This document shows, piece after piece, positions 23,377-29,828 of a stretch of DNA of 33,225 nucleotides. Origin of the DNA: JBEKYD01 sp049509915. GTDB lineage: Bacteria > Acidobacteriota > Terriglobia > Bryobacterales > Bryobacteraceae. Under the pieces are notes generated by a model that had not been told where the DNA came from, did not search any database, and saw nothing but the letters and a program-made list of their open reading frames with translations. The stretch is taken from assembly GCA_049509915.1 (NCBI GenBank), contig JBEKZL010000044.1:1-33225 (forward strand), read 5' to 3'. Position 1 is the stretch's first letter; each line of letters opens with the position of its first letter. The translations under genes and the position numbers were made by a program.

Positions 23377-24187
23377 CGGATTTCACTGGACTTTCGGGCA
23401 TATTTTCTTTGTGTCTGTATTTTTCGCGGTGGCGCTGACCATTCTGGTTACCCTGGCAACGGCAACCCTGCGAACGGCCCGCGACCTGCGAACCGGAAAG
23501 GCGGCCGGCATCTGCTGGCACGCGGATTTTAGCGAGCTGCCCGAGGCGGAGCGCCGCTGCCGGCACGAGCTGGCGGGCCGGGTGGAACACCGCATCTGCC
23601 CCAGCGCGTTCGAATGCCGGAGCTGCCCCGACTATGCCAGGTTTGCGGACCTGGCGCCCACGGTCGAGCCGCGCACGGTCGAGCCGCGCACCTATGGAAT
23701 GAACTACCCTGGCGACCGCTTCTATCATCGGGGCCATACCTGGTTGCGGCCGGAGACCGACGGCACCTTCGCCGTGGGCCTGGACGACATGGCGGAGCGC
23801 ATCGTCGGGAAACCCGACACGGTCAAGTTGCCCGCCGTTGGGACCGAGGTCGAGCTGCAGGGCCAGGCCTGGAAGATGTCGAAGAACGGCCAGACGATCC
23901 GCGTGCGGGCGCCACTGGAAGGCACGGTGGTCGCTACCGGCGGCGCCGGGCAGGAATGGTATCTCAAGCTGCGCCCGCGCGGACAGGCGAATCTGCGCCA
24001 CCTGCTTCGTGGCGCCGAAGTAAATGGCTGGCTAGCCGGCGAGCTCGATCGCCTGCAGCTCCAGTTGACACAACCAGATTCGTCTCCGAGCCTGGCCGAT
24101 GGCGGCATCCTGGTGAGCGGCCTGATGGATGCCATGCCCAAAGCGGATTGGGATACGGCGCTGGCTGCTACCTTCCTGGAGCCCTAA
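23360..24187 (+). CDS. Membrane-anchored Cys-rich GcvH-like protein B, lipoyl lysine displaced
   Basis: 275 residues; AAAGGA SD, overlapping the NrfD gene by 17 bp. Residues 10-38 form one transmembrane helix. C52, C67, C80, C86 and C89 follow (CWHADF, RRCRHELAGRVEHRIC, ECRSC), a second and different Cys cluster from that of protein A. Residues 118-205 resemble GcvH: FYHRGHTWLRPE, FAVGLDDMAERIVG, PAVGTEV, RVRAPLEGTVVATG. Eight residues before the conserved Pro (P185), where lipoyl-Lys is expected, is Gly177; a Lys lies two residues earlier (K175), so lipoylation is uncertain. There is also a short direct duplication of TVEPR at about residues 101-110. Last gene of the operon; probably docks with the Qrc-like complex. 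Confidence 0.88.
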   Translation: MFPGVDGFHWTFGHIFFVSVFFAVALTILVTLATATLRTARDLRTGKAAGICWHADFSELPEAERRCRHELAGRVEHRICPSAFECRSCPDYARFADLAPTVEPRTVEPRTYGMNYPGDRFYHRGHTWLRPETDGTFAVGLDDMAERIVGKPDTVKLPAVGTEVELQGQAWKMSKNGQTIRVRAPLEGTVVATGGAGQEWYLKLRPRGQANLRHLLRGAEVNGWLAGELDRLQLQLTQPDSSPSLADGGILVSGLMDAMPKADWDTALAATFLEP

Positions 24188-24205
24188 CACGGAACCGGAT
24201 TGAAG

Positions 24206-24694
24206 TCAGCCGTTCCTGGCGGTGGCCGTTCGCTCGCGTGAGGACGTTACCGGCGAAGGCTCTCCCCAGCGTTCCAGGGCATTAGTGGCGGTGGCCCGCT
24301 CGAAATTGCGTACGTATGCGCCCATCATTTTGTCGGTGACGCAGATATGATCCTGCAGCCATCCGTCCAGGAAATCCAAAAGAAGCTCCGCGGCCTCGAA
24401 TTCACCGCTCTCGACGAGAGGAGCGAACAGCTTTAGGCGCTTTCGGGCGGTATTGTGTTGCTGTTTGTGCCAACCATACGCGGAATAGTTGACAGACTTC
24501 ATCAGCCACTCCTCGTGCGAGAAATGTTCTTCGGCGTGAGCGATCAAGGTAGAAAGATGGTCTTTCACCTCCGCCGTAGCCTGGCTGGCAACAGCCTTCT
24601 CCAGCCCATCCGCAATCCGGAACAAGTCACGATGTTCCGCATCGATTTGCGTCAAGAAAACCTCGTGTTCCTTACCCCAGTTGAAATTGCGCAT
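24206..24694 (-). CDS. Bacteriohemerythrin
   Basis: 162 residues. All seven expected non-haem di-iron ligands are present with canonical spacing: H21, H57, E61, H76, H80, H116 and D121 (AEHRDLF, HFSHEE, WHKQQH, HICVTD). It is a single four-helix bundle with no signal or transmembrane segment, so cytosolic, with a polar 30-residue C-terminal tail beyond the fold. Family members bind O2 reversibly for sensing, storage or delivery to oxygenases. It is convergent to the redox operon, with 18 bp between stops, and is not co-transcribed with it. Upstream SD is weak. Confidence 0.93.
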   Translation of the reverse strand: MRNFNWGKEHEVFLTQIDAEHRDLFRIADGLEKAVASQATAEVKDHLSTLIAHAEEHFSHEEWLMKSVNYSAYGWHKQQHNTARKRLKLFAPLVESGEFEAAELLLDFLDGWLQDHICVTDKMMGAYVRNFERATATNALERWGEPSPVTSSRERTATARNG

Positions 24695-24729
24695 ACTTCA
24701 ATCTACCGTATTCAGGAGAAAAACACCGA

Positions 24730-25653
24730 TCACGCAAACGTGACCCCCGTCGCGTTGCCGACCGCGCGGATGTACTGGCGGCCTTCGTCATATTCCTCAG
24801 CCGTTGTCAGGTGCTCCAGCATGAGCGGCGCGTCCTGCTTGAGATTCGAGAGACCTTTCAGATAAGCCTTGTAGTCGATCTGACCGCGGCCCGGAATCAC
24901 TTCGCGGAAATGGACGTTTAGCTCGACGACCCACTGCAGGTCCTTGGCGTGGCATGAGACGATCCACGGGCCGAGTTTCCGAAAACACTCGTCGATGTAG
25001 GCGGTGTTCTCGTAAAACCGGCGTGGGGAATTAATGCCGTTGCAAACGTCCAGATGGACACCGAAGGCTTTGCGGTCGACGGCGCGAATCAGTTCCAGAT
25101 AGGAGTCCGGACCGTCGGGAACATTCCATCCCATCATCTCGATGGTGAAACGCGTCCGAGCGGGCTTTACCGCGTCGATCACGTGGCGGCAATTGGCCAC
25201 CGTGGCGTCAAAGAACTCCCCAGAGAGATTCTTGGGGTGCGGGCCATACCAGGAATCGGGATTGTACGATCCGGCAATGTCCACGCAGCAGCGCGCAGCG
25301 ACGGCTTCGGCAAGGGCGCAGCGTTCGACCACATAATCCAGATTCCGCGATCGCTTGTCCGCGTCCGGATCGAGCATGTTCTTCCAGGCGCCGACCTCGG
25401 CAATGCAAACGTTCTCCGCCGCGTAGGCTTTTTGGATGGCCCGGATGAGTTCCGGGGACTTTAGCGTGGCGATCTCCGGGCAGTAGGCGGCGCTGTAGCC
25501 CAGGCGGCGGTGCTCGTGGGCCAAGGCCGCCGGATCGTCGGACTTAAGAAAGATGGGTCCGCCCAGGCGGATTGGAGTACCGGCCGCGTGTAAGCTGGAA
25601 GCACCTGCCGTCGCGGCTGCCATGGCGAGGAAGGATCGTCGCGTCGTATTCAG
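24730..25653 (-). CDS. Sugar phosphate isomerase/epimerase-like protein (xylose isomerase-like TIM barrel), Tat-exported
   Basis: About 307 residues if started at a CTG at 25653; the in-frame ATG at 25767 would give 345. I prefer CTG because AAGGGA lies 7 nt before it and translation then begins directly at a Tat signal (NTTRRSFLAMAAATAG), whereas the ATG has no SD and adds 38 residues with no family-like features. The barrel has metal-ligand positions E (FTIEMMGWN), D (GVHLDVCNG), H (SCHAKDL) and E (LMLEHL), the set used by xylose isomerase-like metalloenzymes. The substrate is unknown. The next gene is divergent. The family includes isomerases, epimerases and lyases of keto-sugars. Confidence 0.85.
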   Translation of the reverse strand: MNTTRRSFLAMAAATAGASSLHAAGTPIRLGGPIFLKSDDPAALAHEHRRLGYSAAYCPEIATLKSPELIRAIQKAYAAENVCIAEVGAWKNMLDPDADKRSRNLDYVVERCALAEAVAARCCVDIAGSYNPDSWYGPHPKNLSGEFFDATVANCRHVIDAVKPARTRFTIEMMGWNVPDGPDSYLELIRAVDRKAFGVHLDVCNGINSPRRFYENTAYIDECFRKLGPWIVSCHAKDLQWVVELNVHFREVIPGRGQIDYKAYLKGLSNLKQDAPLMLEHLTTAEEYDEGRQYIRAVGNATGVTFA

Positions 25654-25660
25654 TGGAATG

Positions 25661-25666
25661 TCCCTT
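25661..25666 (-). promoter_or_regulatory. Ribosome binding site supporting a CTG start
   Basis: AAGGGA on the minus strand, 7 nt before the proposed CTG start at 25653. The GH127 gene in this window has the same layout (AAAGGA, 7 nt, TTG), both leading straight into an RR signal. Confidence 0.5.
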
Positions 25667-25765
25667 CGAGTGACAAGCTTATCACCAACGGCGGCACGCA
25701 GGCCCGTCGTCGATCCGCCTGGGTCTGGTGTGGCCTTCGGCCGGTAAAGTTGTAGACTATGGTCC

Positions 25766-26845
25766 ATGGATCAGCGGTTTAAAAGACGGGAATTTGTCTC
25801 TTCAGCCGTAACATTTTCCGGCATGGTGGGCGCCGCGGCTTTGCTGAGACCGGCCCCGATGTGGGGAGCCTCTTCCAAATTCCTCGATCCGGTGGACCCG
25901 AACATTCGCTACGGGATAACTGGCTCGCTGTGGGGCGATTGGCCGGACGGAAACCTGCGGATGTCGACCGATATGCGGCAAATCGTCTCGGATACGGCAC
26001 GCTTCGGTTTGCAGGGTATCGAGCCGTACGCCGGACAAGCGGCGCAGTTTCTGGGCAATCCGCTTGCGCTCAAGCGAATGTGCGAGGCCGCGGACATCGC
26101 ATTGATCGACGTCGGCGATTTGCCGCGCACTCCCGCTCAGGGTGCGGCTGTGGGTACCACGGGCGTCCGCGGCGGGGCGAACCCGTGGCTCGAGGCGGAT
26201 GGTAACGCTGAACTGGTCGCGGAAATGGTGAGTTTCGCGCGGGATTTTCTGGCCCCGTGCGGCTGCGACCATTGGAAGAGCAATATGGGCAGCCGCCCGG
26301 CGGGCGGGCCGGACCAGGATCAGCTCAAGCGATTGGCCGATACGCTGAACGAGATCGGCAGACAGACGATCGCCTTCGGGGTCAGGCTGGCTCCCCATCC
26401 TCATATTTGGGGCCCGATGGAACGCGAACATGAAATCCGCACTGTGTTGTCGCTTACCGATCCGAAATATGTCTGGCTGACGGTGGATACCGCGCATTTG
26501 ACCCTGGGCGGCATGGATCCGGTCAAAATCATCGGCGATTACTTTCCGCGTGTCGCGGAGGTGCATCTCAAGGATACCTACCCCAAATATCGCGCCAACA
26601 CGTCGACGCCCACACAGGCGGAGCACCATCTGGCGAGTCTTTACCACAACCTGGGCGCGGGTGGCGTAGACTTTCCGGCGATATTCAAGTTATTGCGCGG
26701 TCGAAACTTCAAAGGATGGGTCGTGTACGATCTCGATGCGCCCCGGCCTGACGACGGCACCGGCAGCACCCAGGACAATCTCGCCGTCAACATCGACTAT
26801 CTGCGCGAGGCGATGCACGTGAACCTCCCGAAGCCACCGCTCTAA
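25766..26845 (+). CDS. Sugar phosphate isomerase/epimerase-like protein, Tat-exported
   Basis: 359 residues starting MDQRFKRREFVSSAVTFSG, a Tat signal. TIM-barrel motifs: GITGSLWGDWPDG, GIEPYAG, APHPHIWG, TVDTAHLTLGG with the ligand-type Asp and His, EVHLKDTY with the ligand-type His, and VYDLDAPRP near the end, where relatives often have Glu. It resembles inosose-dehydratase/IolE-like members of the xylose isomerase superfamily, but no substrate can be assigned. The start ATG has no SD, with a TAGACT hexamer 8 nt before it, so a very short leader is possible. The ATG lies in the palindrome CCATGG, which gives an overlapping ATG on the other strand. Confidence 0.88.
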   Translation: MDQRFKRREFVSSAVTFSGMVGAAALLRPAPMWGASSKFLDPVDPNIRYGITGSLWGDWPDGNLRMSTDMRQIVSDTARFGLQGIEPYAGQAAQFLGNPLALKRMCEAADIALIDVGDLPRTPAQGAAVGTTGVRGGANPWLEADGNAELVAEMVSFARDFLAPCGCDHWKSNMGSRPAGGPDQDQLKRLADTLNEIGRQTIAFGVRLAPHPHIWGPMEREHEIRTVLSLTDPKYVWLTVDTAHLTLGGMDPVKIIGDYFPRVAEVHLKDTYPKYRANTSTPTQAEHHLASLYHNLGAGGVDFPAIFKLLRGRNFKGWVVYDLDAPRPDDGTGSTQDNLAVNIDYLREAMHVNLPKPPL

Positions 26846-27003
26846 TCGCCGGCGAACCATCGCGAATCGCTGTGTGACGGAACGTTCCCGGTGCCCGTGC
26901 CGATCTATGGGATCCAGCAATTCGGCCGGCCGAGCACTGCCGCCAGCAGCGCCGCTCACGCGTAATTACAACGCTTGCCGCGCCTCGTTATCGGTTTATC
27001 CTT

Positions 27004-27897
27004 CTAAGCCACGCCCGCCGCCCGCATCACCGGTTCGGCTTTCTGGCGGATACCCCTTGCCATTTCGTAAGGGTCCGCGTTTTGATAGCGGGGGTAGAAA
27101 AGCTCGACCGACAGCGCACCGGAATACCCTTTCACGGCCAGGGCGCGCAGGATGCCGGGTAGCGGAGAAACGCCTTCTCCCGGCACTTCGCGTGTCGTGT
27201 TGTCCAGCATTTCGCGCGGGATGTCCGGCACGTCCTGAAAGTGAACGTGCCGGATTTCGCCGGGGCGAATCGCGTCCAGATCCTCGAATTTGCTGAGGCC
27301 GGCCCAGAAGTGATAGCAATCGAACATCGGTCTCACGTTGGGATGTGCGGCTTCACGGGTCAGGCGCAGAGAGGTAGGTAGAGTTCCGAGAAAGGTGGAA
27401 CCGCGCATAAACTCAACCATGAGGGTGATGGGGATTTGCCTGGCGATCTCGCCCGCTTCGCGCATGTTGTCCACGCCGCGCTTGTAATCGTCCGAGGTGT
27501 ATCTCCCGGTAGCGGCGCTGGGGCAGACCAGGCGATCGATGCCGAGTTCGGCGGCCGCCGCGCCAGCCCGCTTCATGGTTTCGATCGCTTTGGCACGGTC
27601 GGGGTTGGGCTCCCAAAGTCCGCGTGCGCCGCTGCCGAACGATACGGCGGTCAGGCCGAGATCGGATAGAAGCTTCCGCGCGGCGGGCATCCCGTCGGTC
27701 TTCACGAACGGTTCCAGTTGAGCGGAAATCAGTTCAACGTATTTGATACCGGCGCGCGCGTACCCTTCCAGCGATTGGCGAAAGCTGGCGGCCGCGGAGG
27801 TGGTTTGGTGCATGCAAAGCTGCATCGAGCCCGGCGCCGCGGACACGGGAATGGCGGGAGCGAGCGCCGACAGAAGCAGGTGTCTGCGATTCAGCAT
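27004..27897 (-). CDS. Sugar phosphate isomerase/epimerase-like protein, Tat-exported
   Basis: 297 residues from ATG 27897; the in-frame sequence up to 28116 is rejected because it overlaps the divergent Gfo/Idh start and lacks family similarity. The N-terminus MLNRRHLLLSALAP is a Tat-type signal. Barrel motifs: GIKYVELI, LMVEFMRGS, MFDCYHFWAG, HVHFQDVPD and LSVELFYP carry the E/D/H/E ligand set of the superfamily. This is the third paralogue-like family member in 3.2 kb. No SD is seen; a TATTAT hexamer ends 6 nt before the ATG, suggesting a leaderless transcript. Confidence 0.88.
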   Translation of the reverse strand: MLNRRHLLLSALAPAIPVSAAPGSMQLCMHQTTSAAASFRQSLEGYARAGIKYVELISAQLEPFVKTDGMPAARKLLSDLGLTAVSFGSGARGLWEPNPDRAKAIETMKRAGAAAAELGIDRLVCPSAATGRYTSDDYKRGVDNMREAGEIARQIPITLMVEFMRGSTFLGTLPTSLRLTREAAHPNVRPMFDCYHFWAGLSKFEDLDAIRPGEIRHVHFQDVPDIPREMLDNTTREVPGEGVSPLPGILRALAVKGYSGALSVELFYPRYQNADPYEMARGIRQKAEPVMRAAGVA

Positions 27898-27903
27898 GGG
27901 ATC

Positions 27904-27909
27904 ATAATA
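27904..27909 (-). promoter_or_regulatory. Candidate -10 element, minus strand
   Basis: TATTAT on the minus strand, 6 nt before the ATG of the isomerase-like gene. Transcription would begin at or next to the ATG, so the message may be leaderless. No convincing -35 is visible. Confidence 0.35.
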
Positions 27910-27942
27910 TCGCAGCCCTCGGACGTCCCGCCGCCGTCCGGC

Positions 27943-27948
27943 TATGAT
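27943..27948 (+). promoter_or_regulatory. Candidate -10 element, plus strand
   Basis: TATGAT on the plus strand, 10 nt before the ATG at 27959 of the Gfo/Idh gene. Together with the minus-strand TATTAT, it would form a compact divergent promoter within a 61-bp gap between the two start codons. No convincing -35 is visible. Confidence 0.35.
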
Positions 27949-27958
27949 GTTCTTAACC

Positions 27959-28924
27959 ATGACAATGCGTGAAATCCATTGGGTTGCGGCTGTGCTGGTG
28001 GGCGCCTGCCTGCCGGGAGCCGGCGCCGAGCTACGGTTGGGCATCATCGGGACTGATACGTCCCACGCCATTGCCTTCACCCAGTTGCTCAACGATCCCG
28101 CGGCGGGCGATCGCATTGCCGGCGCCCGGGTAGTGGCTGCCTACAAAGGTGGCAGCCCGGACATCGCCCAAAGCGCCACGCGCGTCGAAGGTTACGCGCG
28201 GGATCTACAGACCAAATGGGGTGTGGAGATCGTGCCCGACATTCCTACGCTGTGCGGCAAGGTGGACGCCATCCTGCTGCTGAGCGTGGACGGCCGCGTG
28301 CACCTGGAGCAGGCGAAACTGGCCTTCGCCGCGCACAAGCCGATGTTCATCGACAAGCCGCTGGCTGCCACGCTGGAAGACGCGCGCGAGATCGATCGGC
28401 TGGCGACAGAGGCCGGCGTGGGGTGGTTCAGCAGTTCCAGTCTGCGATTCAGCGACGTCGTCGCCGTCCTGAAGTCCCCGGACGCGCAGGCTGTATTCAC
28501 CTGGGGGCCGGGCCCGCTCGAGGAACACCATCACCTGGACCTCTCCTGGTACGCCATCCATCCCATCGAGATCCTCTATGCGTTGCTGGGACCCGGCTGC
28601 CAGGAGGTGACCCGCCTCTACACCGCCGACGGCGATGTGATCACCGGTAAGTGGAGCGGCGGCCGAACCGGCACTGTGCGGACTCTGCGGCCTTATGGCG
28701 GGTATGGCGGTGTGGTGTTTCGTCCCAATCACGTGGTCGTGCAGAGCCCGCCCTTGAAATCGGTGGGGTACCACGAACTGGTGACGGAAATCGTCAAATT
28801 CTTTAACACGGGAAAACCTCCTGTGCCGCACCAGGAAACACTCGAGATATTTGCGTTCATGGACGCCGCCCTGCGCAGCATGCAAGATGGCGGTAGACCG
28901 GTCAGGCTGCCCGCGATCCGCTGA
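27959..28924 (+). CDS. Gfo/Idh/MocA family oxidoreductase, secreted or lipoprotein
   Basis: 321 residues from ATG 27959; ATG codons at 27944 and 27965 are alternatives. The N-terminus has an export-type segment (WVAAVLVGACLPGAGA) with a possible lipobox VGAC. The Rossmann start reads LGIIGTDTSHA rather than the usual GxGxxG, and the family EKP motif is FIDKP. The C-terminal sheet (HHLDLSWYAIHPIEILYALLG) fits the family. Relatives oxidise or epimerise sugars using tightly bound NAD(P). A periplasmic location and the altered glycine-rich loop make cofactor use uncertain. Divergent from the isomerase-like gene; function probably linked to the surrounding sugar genes. Confidence 0.87.
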   Translation: MTMREIHWVAAVLVGACLPGAGAELRLGIIGTDTSHAIAFTQLLNDPAAGDRIAGARVVAAYKGGSPDIAQSATRVEGYARDLQTKWGVEIVPDIPTLCGKVDAILLLSVDGRVHLEQAKLAFAAHKPMFIDKPLAATLEDAREIDRLATEAGVGWFSSSSLRFSDVVAVLKSPDAQAVFTWGPGPLEEHHHLDLSWYAIHPIEILYALLGPGCQEVTRLYTADGDVITGKWSGGRTGTVRTLRPYGGYGGVVFRPNHVVVQSPPLKSVGYHELVTEIVKFFNTGKPPVPHQETLEIFAFMDAALRSMQDGGRPVRLPAIR

Positions 28925-28992
28925 GGTCGTTGGCCTCGCTGCACGTGGGGGAGCCGGCGACAGTGCCACGGCAGCCGTTCCTGGCGGCTGCC

Positions 28993-29757
28993 TCACGTCC
29001 GGTCAAGAGCTTTGGACGAGCACGTTTCGGGTGAAAGAAAATTCTCGGCCAAGAGCGCCAACTCATCGGCAGCGTCCCGCATGGGAACGCCGTGGCCGGC
29101 GGCAAGCAACGAAGGGCGCAAACTCGCCAGCACTGCCACCGACCGTCGAGCGTTCTTCCAGTCCGAGGTGGCCGGCACAGGCGGCCGGCACACTTGTTTG
29201 CGCCGGGCGACGGTGTCAAAGAAACTGTCGAGGTTCATGGTGGTCACGGCGTCGCCGGCCAGTAGCGCCGCATCCCCACGGCGGAAAAATGCCATGTGGC
29301 CCGGTGTGTGCCCGGGAGTCTCGATCATCTCCCAATCGGGGAGACCGGGAATCGCCTCTTTTGGCTCCAGGGGGCCGACGCGTGTTCCCAAATTGACGGT
29401 GCTGGCTGGAAAAAACCTGGCAATCCGAGTGAAGAATCCGGGCGAACTGAAATCGAAGGGCGGGTACCGGGACTGACCGGTGAGGTACGGGAGTTCCAGC
29501 GAGTGGGCGTAGATGGGGACGCCCCAGGCATCGGCCAGCTGGCCAGCCGAACCGGCGTGGTCGAAATGGCCGTGCGTGAGTAGGATTGCGCAGGGGCGAC
29601 TGCCCCGGCCAAAACGGCGTTCCGCGGCACGTTGAATCCGGCTCTCGTTTCCGGGCGTGCAGGCATCCACTAAGACCCACGACGCGCTGTCGCCGACCAG
29701 ATATGCATTGGCGATCAGCGTGGGCACGACGGCGACACCGGGCGCGATTTCTCGCAT
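28993..29757 (-). CDS. MBL-fold metallo-hydrolase
   Basis: 254 residues with no signal peptide, so cytosolic. Metal motifs in order: THGHFDHAG (HxHxDH), ETPGHTPGHM, LLAGDAV and AAGHGVP. This is the glyoxalase II-like metallo-beta-lactamase fold with two zinc or iron ions. Likely a hydrolase of thioester, lactone or phosphoester; the substrate is not determinable. Start ATG 29757 with AGGG close upstream. It is convergent with the Gfo/Idh gene; the 68-bp gap contains an inverted repeat (ggcagcc/ggctgcc). Confidence 0.9.
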   Translation of the reverse strand: MREIAPGVAVVPTLIANAYLVGDSASWVLVDACTPGNESRIQRAAERRFGRGSRPCAILLTHGHFDHAGSAGQLADAWGVPIYAHSLELPYLTGQSRYPPFDFSSPGFFTRIARFFPASTVNLGTRVGPLEPKEAIPGLPDWEMIETPGHTPGHMAFFRRGDAALLAGDAVTTMNLDSFFDTVARRKQVCRPPVPATSDWKNARRSVAVLASLRPSLLAAGHGVPMRDAADELALLAENFLSPETCSSKALDRT

Positions 29758-29828
29758 GCCCTATTTTGCAATTCCAGCGGCCCGCCGGGCAACCGCGGCA
29801 AGGCCGGCGGACAGCACTACATCTGCTC

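Noticed and set aside
17943..24187. In-frame UGA selenocysteine codons in the redox operon
   Set aside because: selC prompted a look, but every gene has a normal stop followed closely by the next start, and no homologous extension is visible after the UGA stops.
27898..28116. N-terminal extension of the minus isomerase-like gene to 28116
   Set aside because: It overlaps the divergent Gfo/Idh gene, has no family similarity and precedes an internal Tat signal at ATG 27897.
24207..28985. Shared 16-mer cagccgttcctggcgg at about 24208 and 28970
   Set aside because: Only two copies, one inside a coding region and one in an intergenic hairpin, with no flanking similarity; chance is plausible in GC-rich DNA.
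28969..28991. Hairpin between the Gfo/Idh and MBL genes as a bidirectional terminator
   Set aside because: The 7-bp stem is real, but no T tract follows on either strand, so I could not support a terminator call.
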